Shown here: piece by piece, positions 1-14,500 of the stretch | Numbering within the stretch: the first letter of the stretch is position 1 | Layout: each line of letters begins with the position of its first letter | DNA from: Calliopsis andreniformis | Lineage: Eukaryota; Arthropoda; Insecta; Hymenoptera; Andrenidae | Reading direction: 5' to 3' | Length of the DNA stretch: 64,000 bases | Assembly: GCF_051401765.1 (NCBI RefSeq) | Contig: NC_135071.1 | Location: forward strand, 16,098,961-16,162,960 | Program-made: the position numbers and the translations under genes | The notes under the pieces: generated by a model | Databases searched by the model: none | Seen by the model: only the letters and a program-made list of their open reading frames with translations | Told to the model about the DNA's origin: nothing

Positions 1-3000
1 GGATTTTGCTTAGACTGCACGCTTGCGTCGACTGTGAATCACGGGAAAAAATATAGTAAACTTTTTTATAAGGTTTCCATATACCATGGTGGCCTTAAAA
101 CGCGATGTCTCTATGATATGTACACTTTTGTGGTTGAGATTAATGAGGAATTCCCCTGTTTTCATGTATGTACATATTTTGTTACTTTTTAGATTTTTAA
201 TCTGAATTTGAGGATATCCAAAATGAGGATAAAGTGAGATGGTGTATAGAACTTGATTTTGAAGAAATGGAGTTGGATTAGTCTGGCTCTCAGGTACAGA
301 GAAGGTAATGCTCCCTATCAAGTGTAACTGTATTATAATTCTTTTATTGCTCCCTACGAATTTATTCAGATCACAGTCAACAATAACGTACCTTCTCTTA
401 TGAATCATTGCGAGACGAGAAAACTGTACCTTCCATAAAACAATTTAAGCTTCCAATTATTATACATATAATTCTGCAGTATTGTCATGAAGACACCTTT
501 CAAAATCACCACAGCAATCTGGTGTCACCGTTTAATCGCCAGCTACGAAACACAAATCAACATCACAATAATCAAACACGCTCCCTTGGTTAAATCCTCG
601 AATCACACGTCTCTTTTACTGACTATTGCACACTAACAGAAGACAAGAAAGGTAAAGTAGCGTTTAAATCCCATCCCCGTGACGGAAACAAATCCCTTCA
701 CGCAATTAAGCCAGCCAGCCGCACAATAGAGCGTAATTGAAGGAGTCAAGGATCACGACCTGCGACATACGGCCTGTTAAGAGTTTAAAAAAAAGAACAG
801 AGACTGGTCGGGTGACAATTGATTGCGGTGCCCATAAATTCCCTTGATGTCTTCATATGTTGGCGATCAGAATCTGAAAAGGGTTGGGGTGCACGTAAAC
901 GCAGCGAAGCAGCGATAAACGGGGAGGGTTGGGGTTGGAACGATTCCACGAATCGATATGGAAAACCTAAACAAATCCCTCTCCTTTTTTATCGATTTAC
1001 TTCCACATGATTTTTTTTTCAAAGTATAGTTGACAAAAGTTCCTGATACAGAAAGAAAAATACCACTGCGCCAATAAAATACAAATACACAACTCAAACA
1101 TAAAATAACACGCCACTAAACTAAAATTAAAAAATCCACAAACTTCTGAAAAACTAAATCTCAAAATCAATGTATAACTTCTGAATTAAAAAACGAATTT
1201 AAAATAAAACACCAAATTTCAAACTAATTAAAAATTCTCGTTTCACCCTCAACTGCTGAACGAACCTCCACCTGAAACAAACATAATTTTCAAAAGTAGC
1301 AAACCTTATAGCCGTACAGTGCCACTAAAATCCAATATCAAACGCCATAAATCAAGATCCATCAAAATCCCCAGAATCAAAGCTGCAGGTATCCTTGAAC
1401 ATAGAAACAATCGTCGTCAAATCGATCCATTAAGTCCTTTCTTTCCTAAAAAGCTGCAATTTAAGTATTGAATTTATTCAGCCCAACTTTTGTCATAAAT
1501 AAACACAACATACATATACATCAAACTATACATTAAAAAAAACATTAAATGTACAAGCATATTGTTTATGTATAAATTCTAAAAATTCTTGTATGCAGAA
1601 ATAATCCTTAAATGAGGATTCTAGAAGACTTAAACAAAAAAAAACTAGGAAAGCTCCGTAGATCCCAAAGACCCTTGACGCGTACGCTGCTCACTTCTTC
1701 GTGCCCCTCTCGACGCGAAGCAGATTTCGGCCATTGGCGCACAGTGCCCCAGCCTTTATTTATCTATTACACGGGACTCGACATCGAAATCGACGGGATT
1801 ATCGCGGGGGACCAGCCAGAAGGACAAACGAGAGAGGATAGTACCCTGGATCGAGGGTAGCATATGTTAGGGGTTTTCTCGTGGCCCCTCCTGGGGGTTG
1901 CGGGTAGAGTGGCCTACCCCCCAATTACCGTGACTCCCCTTCGACCTCTTCTTCTCTGCTGGCCGGGGATCTACCCTCCAGAAAGTACTTCATTACGCAG
2001 ACAGCCGTGTTGACTTGTATTGTGCTGGTGCTCCAACAGGGAGCCCCTTCAAATAATATCTGTGACGAATCGCTTGCACTTCTCCCCTCGCCCCTTTCAC
2101 CCTTGTTTTTGCGCCGACTACCATTCAATCGGCGAGTTTTCCTTGGAAACGCTCTCCTTTCCACCCAGCCTCCTTTCCACCCATTGGATCCATTTTTCTT
2201 GGAGACTCTGATCTCCTTTCTCGTCCTTTTTCCTTCTTTGTCGTTCTTGTCGTTTGTCTTGTGATGTCAGCGGCTGAGTGTCGATTCGAGGAGTAACAAT
2301 GCTGTCTCTCTTTTTTCGTGAGTGAAACGTCGAATTGATGGTTTGGGAATTTTTCTAGGAGAAGGTTTCGTTATGTAATGAGGAGCAATTCGAGGTCTGT
2401 TGTTTCTAGGAGAAGGCAGGGGAATTGGGAAAGTTGAGACAAAGGTGGAAGTTCTGGGATTTCCTTTGGAGATTTTCCACGGAAAGTGAGGAAGTTCGAT
2501 CAAAGGATCGCGCAGAGAAAGAAAGGCTACTTTTTGCGACGCGAACTGAGCAAAGGAAGTTTTTAATGAAATAAGCTCTCTCTAAGAAGCGGAAAAATTC
2601 CCTCTTTAGCCTGCGTTTCCTTTCTTTTTAACATTGGTCGTTAGGATTCATAGAGGCTACCCTGGAGTACTAAACACTCGGGGTATGAAGAAGTTTGTTC
2701 AAAGGGAGAACAAAGTTTCTTGAGTTTATAGTCATTGGGGTAATTCAACTCGTGACACGCGATTAATGTCTCTTCTGTTTTCATGTGCTTGCCACTCCCT
2801 CGTGCACTATTTATATGCTCCCGTCTGTGTCTGATTATTGATTTGCCTCTTCACTTATCACCATAGACCTGTCTGTCACCTTTTTAATTCTACATAAAAG
2901 TTAGACTAATTTTTTCGAAATTTTATATTATAACTCGTTTCAGGTACAAGTAAGTTCATAAGAAATATGTGATCACAATCCTTTCTCAGCGCTACTAAAA

Positions 3001-4525
3001 GGTGATAGAAAAGAGCTTGGCTTAACCTGACTCTCTAGTACAAAACAGTATACTTAATCATCAGAAAAATACTCACAATTTTTCAAACACACTAATGATT
3101 TGTAGAGAAGTATTCAAATAACCCTTTACTAAGAATAGCAGAATAATGATCAACTAATATTCAACTTTCCTCGCCATCTAAGTACTTATTCAAACAACAT
3201 AAATCTAGCATAATTCCCGTCGTAATGAATTCCATCGACTGCGCCTCCGATTTCAATAACTTCGTTAGATAACGAATACTCGAGATTAGAGAATTCACGG
3301 ATAATAAATGAAGGTCCAGGAATGTAACGGGAATAGACTCTTTAATTAGCTGTTTGTGCACTTGCACGCGGGGTTACGATAATATTATTTCTAAGGCGTC
3401 AGAAACACGTGACGTAACGACGAGAGGTATGCTCGATGTACCGATGCACAGTGGACGTGTTTGGAGCAGGGTAGCCATCGAAAAGACAAAAATCATTCCC
3501 TTGCAGCCGAGATCGGCTTAGTCTGATTTATAGCAAAGGAATGATGAGGCATTGCGCGATGTTAAACGCTGCCATTATGATCCGCTGCTGATCCTCTAAC
3601 GCTGTCTTTGATTGCCTATCATTAATCAGCGAGGCTGCTTGGTTCTCTAACTCGCCTGCAGGTCTTGCCAGAATTCAGCCCCCTTCGCCCTGTTTGCATC
3701 GTAGGCGCTACTAGTGTACATACATGAAGACACTGTTGAGTGATTGGACGATAATCAACGAGTTGATTCTGAGGAAATTAATATGGATTAAAGTAATTCA
3801 ATTTTATGAGTGATGCTTTGGCGGTGCAATTTAATATCTATATGAAATTTCTTATTATTTTTAGCTGCGTGTGAGACACACAGTTTTTTTTAATAAAAAT
3901 GGAGAAGAATTTTGTCACTTTTTAAAATATTTCTTACATTGAACTATAAGATTAGATAAGATACTGTGATTATTATCTGTAATTATTATTTATAATATTA
4001 AATATTTAGCACTGGTCTGTTTCTGTTAACTCATGCAAATTCTAGAAAATTTAGATAAAGGTGTAATTCAGTGTTAAAAACACTTAAAGCCAACGACACA
4101 AGTGTCAACTCGCACAAAACTATCACCCAACTTCGAGTGTTCCAGTTTCGACGATTATCTCGATTATTAGCGTGCTCTTCTTAAACGAGCGACCCTTCCC
4201 CTCAATCTGAAGCCTGTTTGCTCGATGGATTAAAATGTGTTTGGCCAAATGCTTACTCGCGCCCGAGTTCTCCCGCTGGCGTGATTAGATCCGCGAGATC
4301 CCCGCTTGTTTGCTGGGGGATGTCGCGTGAATGGTGTCCATTGGGATAACTGTAATCGGTTTTTACGAAGGCAAGTGCTTTGATTTATCGGTGAAAAGTC
4401 GAGGGGGACAAAGCCCTCTCCTTGCACCAAGGAAAAATATTTATTAGCCTGCAGTCACATTTATTCAACTCTCCTGAAAAATAGCAAAAAAAAAACTAGA
4501 GTCGCGTTGACGCTCAGGTACAGAA
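1..4525. other. intergenic, no gene seen; AT-rich with GC islands
   Basis: AT-rich sequence with GC-richer patches at about 1680-2240, 3360-3720 and 4130-4430. The ORFs here are short, overlap on both strands and have no recognisable domain. Confidence 0.6.
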
Positions 4526-6269
4526 ATGAAGTCTAACATCAAAACAATGGTTACTGTATTATCCAAAAATCCTCTTACCCTCGCATTCCTCTGTCTACCC
4601 TCGAATCCAAAAACAGAATACTTTACTGCACCGAAACCTCCCCACCCAGCTCAAACCCCTCCCAAAACTAGCCACCCTCCAAGACCCCGAACCGCCGATG
4701 CCGCCGAAGATCAAAAAGGATCATCAAATTTCCTCAGCAGTCGTCGCCTCTTTGTCCTCGGCGCGCACCTCGAGCGTGTCGGCTCCGTGAAAACAACTCG
4801 CTGCCTTTACGATCTGTTATATCGCACCACCTGCTGGTTCACGTTGCGCAATCGCTCGCGTTCAACTTCGGAGGACCGATTCACGGCGATAATAATGGCC
4901 GACGGCGGCGGAACGCGCGCGGGCCCGCTGCCACGGGGTAATCACACCGCATTGAGGGGGCATACGCATGCGATCGCGGACAATGCGCGCCTCTACGCGC
5001 GGCGGAACGCTCGCCGAAGCTCGTCCCAGGCGTCCAGAAATGATTAATGTTCAGCGGATCCGCGCTCACGTCTTAATTCCGCGACATAATGGCCCTAACG
5101 ATTTTCTGCGCCACGAGCAACCTGACGGCGCTGCCTCGCGTCGCGGATGAAAGCAGAGGCACGTTCGTTAGCCTCCTCTTGTCGATTCTGGACGTCAGGC
5201 GTCGCGGTTACTCGGCGAGATTCGGCTGAGACCCTTTGGCATTCCACCGACTACTGCGTTCTTCTTTTGTTCTCTTTCGGGGATGGGGCGGAAGGGGTGC
5301 AAGTGGGGGGTTCGGTTTGGTTTGGCTCGGTGCTTTTGGGAGTCAGTGGTAACTTCAGTAGAGAGGCTTTTGTGATGTAGTGTGGGATAGATGACACTGT
5401 TGGTGTTTTGAGAGGGGGGCTAGGAAGATATTAATAGTGGTAGTTACAGCTAGTGTACTTTTCTTTGAAAATTTCTTGGGCAAAGAATTGGGTCACACCT
5501 GACAGCCTGTATAACCCTTCTACTTTGGCTTAGTAGTGAGAAATCAATGTTAACCTTTTGTAACCCATTCACTATTGCCCATCTACTTCACTCACTCCAT
5601 TTTATAATTTTTGTTTGTCTCGAAGAATAATAATTCAATCACTATTTCTATCTATCATTTGTTATCTAAACAAAATTTCGCTCATCGTAAAATCGTAACT
5701 ATTTCATCCACCCTTCACTCAGCTCGAACACGAAAACGTACTGGCATGAAACATGTCACGTAGCTAGCCTCCTATAATCGTCATGTGAACGTTCTAAATT
5801 CCCAGCGATTCTATGGCGCAGGAAAAAAAAGAGGGAACGAACTAGAAAATGAATCAGCTCTGAGGAAACTGTACCGATAGTAGTCGCGAGAAGGAACGCG
5901 CGCGGCATCCGTAATCGAACGACCAATATCCGCCCGATGCTTCCACAAACAGCGAGCCGACCAGCCTCCCGTATCGATGGTGCACAAAAGTGGTTCTCTG
6001 TTTGGCGATGAAAGGTAGCCACATTGTTGAACGACCGTCAGCGAGAGAAACGCGACCCAATTCGACGAGCGATCAGCTCTAACGAGGATTGTCACACGAT
6101 ATCAGTTTCGGTGAAGGGTTACCTCACTGCTTCTAAGCTTGGACCTTGTCATAGTTGCGTTGGGATCACCATTAGGTAACTTGAGAAAATTAATGTTGGA
6201 ATGTCTCTGACTACTGTCTTGACACGTGTATAGTAGATGTTGGTACTTATCTGGGTAAGGTTTTCAGAA
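4526..6269. other. GC-rich island (4680-5340) and AT-rich flank
   Basis: The island carries a 173-codon ATG ORF (4526-5047) rich in Pro, Thr, Arg and Ser, without a domain; the reverse strand is also partly open. A second island lies at 5860-6100. No repeat or RNA was recognised. Confidence 0.5.
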
Positions 6270-6500
6270 TTTGGGCCTGTGGAACATTGGGACTTTGAGA
6301 GTCTGGAGTATTGGAGCTTTGGGAATTGGAGAGTTTGGAAATTTGGGACTTTGAGACTCTAAAATTTTACCAATTTAGTATATTGGAAATTAGAAAATTT
6401 AAGAATTTGAGAAGTTACACGCTAGAAAATTTGAAAATTTGAATGTTTGAATGTTTGAAAGTTTGAAAATTTGAAAGTTTGAAAATTTGAAAATTTGAGG
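6270..6500. repeat. minisatellite, 8-bp unit TTTGAAAA/TTTGAATG
   Basis: From 6425 to 6498 the 8-bp unit is almost regular. Before that, from about 6270, a degenerate form (ttggga, tttggag, tttgaga) fades out. It lies in an AT-rich spacer. Confidence 0.85.
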
Positions 6501-8118
6501 TCTAAACCTAACCCTGATCTAATTCATTTTGAAACCTAATCCCTTCCCAAATTCCTCAACATCCCACCTCAAAACTTTCACCTCCACCATAGGTTATAAA
6601 TCGTACAAACAGGATCCAACAAGTTTTCTTCAGCTACCATTCAGAAGAGACAGATTGAAACATAAAACACCAAGAGCAGACTCGATCCTAGATTACTACT
6701 CTGATCGGTCTACGCGATCACGTTCGCGTTGGTCCGGCGAAGGATGATCGGTCGTCGCAACAAAGAACAATGGCGCACAGTGGCCACCGCGGATAGTCCG
6801 TCATTGTTCCATCCTGGGAGCTCGTCCCGAGTCCACCCAGGACGTTTTGACCCCGCAGCAAGATAAGGCCAGGCGGCTCCCTTTGATACCGCTGACAGAG
6901 AAAGGGGAGCTGATGTAGATCATCGGCCAGAGAAGCCGAAGACGATCCAGCCAAGTTACAAATGGACCCTTCGATTCGGTCATTTACCAACATGGACACT
7001 TGCTCGGAGGCATTGGATGCTGATTCAACCTAGCGATAGGTGATCCTCAGCTCTTGGATCGGCGATTGCGTGAATCATACGCAACTCTGATCAATCTTTA
7101 CCCCTTGAATGGTCGACCTTTGACCACGACCTAAGAGACTGATCCTGGATCTTTTTTCGACACGTAGTAATTATACTTTAAATATAGTTTCTCCACCAAA
7201 ATTGTACGTGTTATTATACTGAGTGTTCCTGAGTTAAATGGTCGAATTTTAGATACGAGTTTATATTTTAGATCTCCTAGACAAAATACTTTTTTCAAAA
7301 GATATGTATTCTACTAGTGAATATGCTCATATCAACTACTTATTCTATCATTGATAGCTGCAATGCTTGTCTCCAAGATGAAGGCAGTCGAAGATCCACT
7401 AATCTACTTGTTCATTTGGCGATCGTTAAACGTAGAAGGTTGACAGTCTTCAAGAACCTCGAGGAACTCGACTGGGAAAAGGGACCGAAGAGAAGATTTC
7501 TTCCATCACGAGGCAAACATAAATTATTGCCTTCCCTTCACTCCCGTTCGAGGACGAAAAGAAGAAACGAAGCGCGACGAAAAGGCTGGGCCTTCGATAA
7601 GACCCTCTCCAGGGCCCGAAGGATCCTCGGAGCGGTCGAAATCAGCGATCAGAGCTTCCGTGTGCAGGATTCCTCTCTCACGGACACGCTGCCTCGTTCG
7701 AATCGCCGCAGTCATCGCACAGGTCCCGGCTACGAGCGACGGTGACTGGCAAATTTCTGGGGAGGATGTCAACGGGCCCGTGTAGAGGTCCTCCTCCTCG
7801 ACGCCTCTCGCCACGGTGAAAGAGCAGGGAAAAGAGACGGACCCAGTCGATGGCAGAAGCGTCATGAGTCATCGTCCAGTCATCCTTAAACTGCCTTTTA
7901 ATACCTCTCGACTCCAATCCGCGGTGACACGAAAGAAGGTGAGAGGGCACGCACGGCGATTGTGGGGACCTGACTACCTGCTTCCCTTGGCGCTCCGTGC
8001 ATGGGGCCCGTCGTGGAAGAAAAGGAGCCAGCAGAGGACGGTCAGAGAAGAAACGAGGCGGAGGAAAGTCGACGGTAACCAGGCGGTTTAATAGTCGGAG
8101 GCTCGAAGCTATTACTCG
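6501..8118. other. intergenic with GC island 6700-8090
   Basis: A long GC-richer region in which frames on both strands are open for 60-140 codons without domain similarity. One copy of the recurring word GCACAGTGG lies at 6775. AT-rich 7140-7320 interrupts it. Confidence 0.5.
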
Positions 8119-8540
8119 GCAAATTCCTTACCCTGGACCAGGTCCCTCGCTGTACCCAGCAATCGGTCACCAGTCATCGCTATGTCCTACCGTTCTGCCA
8201 CTGTCGCTAAAGATAATTTAGGTTTTAGGTTTTTGGGAGGAGTTTAAATTGCTGGTGGGATTCTTGCTGACAAGTGGGCTTTTCTGCAGTAAATGGAATT
8301 TATACGAAAACACGCAAGTGCAAATTCCTGGCTCTGGTGTAGGTCTCTTACTGTATGCAGCAATCGATCACCAGTCATAGCTACATATGTCCTACCGTCC
8401 TGCCACTGTCGCTAAAAACTGTGGAAACACTGTGGCTGTGTAGGTTTGAGGCTTTTGGTAGGATTTTAAAATGTTGGCTTTCTTAAAATTGCTGGGATTC
8501 TTTTTGCAGTGAATGGAGTGAATACAGCGAATGTGACAAA
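8119..8540. repeat. two-copy diverged tandem duplication, unit about 200-220 bp
   Basis: Copy 1 (8119-8320) and copy 2 (8320-8540) share GCAAATTCCT, CAGCAATCG.TCACCAGTCAT, GTCCTACCGT.CTGCCACTGT, and the end TTGCAGT.AATGGA. Insertions of up to about 20 bp separate them. Neither copy has coding signs. Confidence 0.75.
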
Positions 8541-11500
8541 GATGTATGTGGGGATATTTGAAATTGGATTTGGGAAACTTGCAGCTTACACTAAACATTT
8601 TAGTATAATACAGTAAAGAACTTAGATTTTTGAGTATTTGAATATTACCTCATTGCTACTGAATAAATAAAACGTTTCATACCTCTTACAGTTCACTTTC
8701 CAATGTTCACCCTCTCGTGTCCAAATACAATAGAACCCCAACCTCACCCCCAGAAAATTAACACTTCATTTCAGCGACCCCTGTAACGTCGCAACCCCGT
8801 CGAAGAAAAAGAAGAAAAAAGCACAAAACACACCTCAGAAGTGTGCAGCACGTATCATACAAATACACAGCAGCGACACATTAAACGTGACACGCGATGC
8901 ACCGCACTATAATTGAACGCATCGCCACATATTATTACTGGGCGACCTTTTCTCCCTTCCTTGTGAGCCCTTTCCACTGCGTTCGTCAATTACCAATCGC
9001 ATATTCTGGGAAACTGTACTGGGCGAGCAGACCTACAGCCAGGAAAGGACTTTTAGGAAGAAGTCTGACCCCCGCCATTTTATCTAGATGCACGCAACGA
9101 CGATTTCGAGCGAGCCCGCTTCGGGGCCTCATGGCCCATAATAGATAAACAAACCGTCATGCGATCTAGAGAGATGAACGCTGATTTCCAAGCTGAATCG
9201 TTCGAGAAACGGTTCTCTATAGACCCAGACTGCAACAATGTTGGAGATAAAGACAGGGTGCGGCTGTGAAATTGACGAGGCCCAATTGGAACAACTGTCA
9301 AGAACTGGTCCCCTCACTGCAGTTGTAATATGGGTTACGGTTTCTTTTCGTGCTAATTCTTACAGGAGTGTGTTTCTTCGGGGCTTCTTGGACCCAGCGT
9401 TTCCGGAATTCCACTTCTGGGTGATGATCGAACATTTGTGGTGAAACAAAGAAAAGAATGGGAGCCTCTGGGGCAGATTATGGATAGAGGGAGTCAGATA
9501 TCAAGAACATTGCTACCTATTAAGAGGATTTGGCTACAGAAACTCTATTAAGCCTCAGAATGGCCCTGCATTCGTCTCCCGCGTTCGCTGAAAACCATTC
9601 GCCTTTCCTAGGGTCAGGCATACTTAAACAGTCGCAAAATAAATATTAAAACAAGATTTTCTCTAATTTTCCAATCCCCCCTGTTTCTCGCTGGCCAGTA
9701 TTAGCATCGGTGGTATAAATAATCGCCCACGAGCTCGAGCAGGCTATTTACCATGCCGATTCTTCTCGGATCGTTTAACTATGCCCTGTCCCGCCATCAA
9801 TATTAACCGTCGAACATTCGAAGCTAGAGCGTCCGCGCGTTTCCACACGACTATTCCACGCGCAAAGGGCTACACGCACACAGGGACGAAGTTTATGTGC
9901 AGAACGCGTGCACGTATACCTGCGCGAGCTCACCCCCTGTCAGCGTCCTCGCGAACAGGAATATTTAGTGATAGTCGCCCGGAGCAAGAGCAGCGGACGT
10001 TAACTAATACACGAGGCCGACTGTGAGACACAGTGACGTATGGGCCTGGGTAAATAAACTATTAATATTATGGTAACGTCACGCATTCCTATCCATATTG
10101 GCTCGCTCAGGCTGCTCCATCGTTGGCGCCTCCAACCCCGACCGAACGGAGACAGGAGAGGAAGAGGATCGGTCCACGCATCGACGCAAGATTTACAAGC
10201 CGAAGAACAAATACGTAAATTACGGTCCAGGGCTAATGGGCGAGTACTGGATTGTCTGACTGGGCTGGCTTGATCTACTTGCTGGAACTGTGGTGGGCTG
10301 ACCAGTGGTGGATGCTGTACAGGTGTTCTCGGTGCACAGTGGAGAGTTCCTTGGGAATAGCCGAATTTTTAAGTATATTCTTTTTTATACAGTGATGTCT
10401 TTTTTCGGAAAGAGAGGAAAAGTAGTAAAGTAGAGCTTGCTTTATTTTCTGAGCCATAACCATTGACACCCACGTCTAGTGAGGAAGGAGACGTCCACTA
10501 AAGAAGTTTAAAGAGGATGTTTAATGAAGAATATCGAGAAGAGAATTTACTGATACTTGATCATTCGGGATGCTTGGAATTAACAATAAGCATACACGAA
10601 GTAAAACATAATCGAGTTCTTCGCTGTGTTTAAATAACTATAAAATATAGCGTCTCTCGATATTTTCCACTCTCTATACCGAGTAAAATAATTGCCCTCT
10701 CTTGTCACAATTTACAGTAACTAATAAAATTACTATTAAAAATAGCGAACACAGAAATATGTGTCCATTAATATCATCCCAGAAGTGGCCCTTATCAGAC
10801 CACTGCACAGTGGCTTCAGCATAGATTTCTGTTTACGCGTCCCTGCGTCAGAATATGAAAGAAGCAAATGATCACCATGTATCGTCCCCTGGGACCGAAG
10901 GCCCACTGTGGACACCTCGACAGCCGCCATGCCAGTCGTCAAGGGGTCGATAAAGTGTTCAGCGTGATAATAGACGCGTCTGCGTAAATCATCCCGTTCT
11001 CCTTTCGATGGCTTCTAAGAGGGCCGTAGCTGGGAGAGAAGGGCCCGAAGGTGAGACACACGGGGTACGATGGTAAATTGAAATAATTCTCGGGGAAGAG
11101 AATAGCCGTCGGCCAGGCGAGGTATAGCAACGTGTAAGGGGCAGCTCTTCGAAGGAAAACGATCCCAGCGCTCGAATGGGCCTCTGACGGTGTAGCTGTA
11201 AATCGAGGCGAGTTGATGGTGCATTGATTGCCTCGCATCTCATCACGCTGGAAACTTTCATGCTGCTAGGGCTGTTCCTAGTTCCCTCGGCGCTACTTCT
11301 GCAAGCTTTACTGCGACCTCGGACGAAAAAACGAAAGCGATACCCTTGACTATGTCGTGCTCCGCGAGATCATTTACCTATTTATTTGTTTATTTATTTA
11401 TCCTTTTAACCCCTAGTAGGGCTACTGGGGTCATAGTATTCGTTTATGCAAACTCAGGTTTTAATTTGCGGTACGAGAAGTTTCCACTGGATCGAATCTG

Positions 11501-14500
11501 TTGTAGACTATCAGTCATTTTCAATTATGGAATCATGATGTTTACGGTCTTTTGAATTTGAATTCTGTGTTACAGAATTGGATTCTATTATATTCTTGAT
11601 TTTTAAGAAACAAGTTCCTTTAAGTCTATTTTCTTATGTCAGAACTATAAATTTTGTCTCCTTGACTTCAATTAACCTTTTACATTCTACTTGCACCGTT
11701 ATGGTGACACTTATAGGAACCATAACGTGCTCGCAGGGTAAAGGGTCAGAGCATAAACACACATTTTTAGAACTCTGACATATATTGTTTTGCTTTTTAG
11801 TAACAGAATAGTCTTTATGATTCTTATCCTCTCAGGTACATAGAATCATATCTTCTTCAAGCAGAAACAATAAAATATTAATTCATATATTCGATATACT
11901 TAAAAAAGAATTTCATATATTTGAGTTCGCCCTTACTCCCCTGAACGCCTCAAATCATTTCCCCTCCTCTGCCCTTCCTTTTCCAAGAATTTGAGAAATA
12001 TTGGAAAACGTCCATAGACGAAAACCTTCGCTTCTCCTTTTCGTGTGCAAGTGAGCTGTTCAAGATCGAGCCACCCTCGACAAAAGACACCTCGGCGAGG
12101 GTGATCTGGGGGGTGAGTTAGCAGAGAAGGAGAGCTGTTTAGAAATTCGTAGGCATGCATTACAGACGCACGGTCTGGTTCGAATAACTTGTGCGGTGGC
12201 GCCTTGACGCATGAATAACTAACCTCTGGCCCCTCGCTGCCCGCGGTGTGGGTGGCGTTGAATTTTTTACATGACTGCTCGCCGGCATCGGGCCTGGAAA
12301 CTGTGAGCCCAGTAGTAATTATTGCTCTGCCCCACCCTCTTCCTTCTACTCTTTTTTCCTTCCGCTTCTTTTCCCTTCCTCGCGCCTCGCCTCGTCCCCC
12401 CTCGTCCTCCTCTCCTTCTCCCACGGCAGGTCGACCTTCCTGTCCCTCCCGCGAGAGCTCGGCTCGTTTAATTAAAGGGCGAGAACTCGCTAGGGAAACT
12501 CTGCATTGCCTGACGATCTACTCGCGACTCGAGAATCGCTCGCGATGACACCGAGTGAATTTTTGTAATTGATGAGTCGAGGTGTGACAAGCTTGGGGAT
12601 GGAGCAGGTGAGCTGCTTAGAGGGTGTCGTGTTTGTTTAATTGGCGGAATGGGGGTGCACGTGGCAGGAAAGATTTCCTGATTTTATGATTTTACGAGTT
12701 TATGATTTTATTCTCTTGCAGCGATTCCAGGTGAAGTGGTTTTAATTGATATTCTTGGGAAGCAGAGACTCATTGAATGTTCTACGAATTTAGTAGTTAC
12801 TGTTCAGATTTTTAGTTTCTGAGTAAGAGAGGGTTTCACCCTCAGGTGGTATCATAGGGTGACAATTTTTCTACTCACTCTATCTTTTATATTAAGTTCG
12901 GAAAATGTCCACAGATATTTCTCTCCATGAGGACGTCTAACAATCTACAGAAATATCTCCCAAATTAATTTTCAAACATAAGATACATATCAGCCACCAA
13001 TTTATGACCCCCAGCTTCCTTCAACACGAAAACAATCTTACACGTGAAGCAATATTTGATATTTCTCAGAGGTTACTCTCTTTTTGCAACAAATCCTCGT
13101 CGACGATCCTCAAGGAAGGAATCGCAGCATCCAGGAACGAGACTCGATTAACAGGCGGAAAAAGCGGTTCCCAGTATCGTACGAGGAAGCGCGATTCTCA
13201 CGAAATTTTTCGCAGCGAAAATCGCTTCCCACGAAAGTTCAACGAGGCGTCTCACCCGTGAGGGAGCAGCTTTTTTAATAAGCTGTCGTCGGTCTATCGG
13301 GAACACCTGACAGCCTCTCCCGAGGGCGGGTACAGTGTACTTAATTCGCCGCGCACGTAGCCTCTGGAAAGTCGCTACATGGCTGCCGCTGTCAAATAAA
13401 AATGCTCTCCGAACCTCGTTCGAGAAACGAGATGATTTATCACATCCTCGGGACGCATCCGTAAGAAATCGAGTAGAGGCCAATGGGGGACGGCGGCGAG
13501 AAGGGGGGGGAGAAAAAAAGACGACTCGCCGAACGAGATTATCGATGGAGGCTTCTGCGTTTGTTGGAAATCTCTCCTGCTGTTGTCCAGGAACTTCGCT
13601 AACCTCCATTGCTACGTGGAACGAATTATTCCAGCGTCCAACCCGAGACGCTATATTACTGATGGTCGAGGGGTGGGAGGCGAGTCCTCGATCTCTCTAA
13701 TCACTATATAGAAAAGAAGACGAGATTATGGGTTCCCAGAAGAAGCCTACGTTCCCAAAGTCACTGGCAGCCGTCGACACTGGGGCCAGTATTGAGAGGC
13801 CAAATCGATGGTGGCAGAAGGGGAAAATTAAATAAGCAGTAAATTGTATCGTAAAGGGCGCGGTGGTAAAAACTCGGTCGCGCACGCACGTCGTTAGGGC
13901 TTTATACCTCCTTCGAAATGCATTTTAATTATTAGCCTCGACGAGACGGACGCCTCCATCGCCAGGAACTCCTCTCCTCCTCCCTCGAAACTTCCTCTCG
14001 TTGCACCCCCGCCACGTGATCCTCCTCCCTTTCACGGGATGAAAGGGTATATTTCAATTTCGCGCACAAAACCAACGGAAAAGGAAGCCAGAGTAGTTTC
14101 TATTTTTTTTTAATCCCCCTCCACCTCTCCCCTTTGCCCCTCTGAATCGTTTGAATTTTTCAGGCCGCGGCTCCAGCGCTCCGCGCTGCCTCGAGGCGCT
14201 TTTGAAACCGCGTATCACGCGTCAAACGAGTGAAACGCGCTATGAGACGACGCACGAGTACCGCACTATTTCTGTTCATCGTGTTGTTTTCTAATGACAG
14301 AGCAGCTGGGTTAGGGAACGACGCGAAGTGTGTCGACCTTTGTTGACGATCCACGAAAATTGACGGGTTCGCGGGAATCTGGGGATGGAAGGTGAAGAGT
14401 CTACTGTGATACAGTTCTCTGGTGTGAAAGTGGAGCTGTGAATCATTTCTTCAAAAATGCGATCTTCTGTTTGAGTAATCTACTTTGGAGGTATTCTAAG

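Noticed and set aside
4526..5047. 173-codon ATG ORF on the + strand
   Set aside because: Pro/Thr/Arg/Ser-rich, no domain, overlapping open frames on both strands; composition explains it.
9714..9721. TATAAATA as a promoter
   Set aside because: No initiator or supporting elements and an AT-richer context where such words arise by chance.
289..11840. Word CTCAGGTACA at 289, 4513 and 11831
   Set aside because: Resembles a generic splice donor (CAG|GTACA) and flanks do not align; three copies are suggestive but not convincing.
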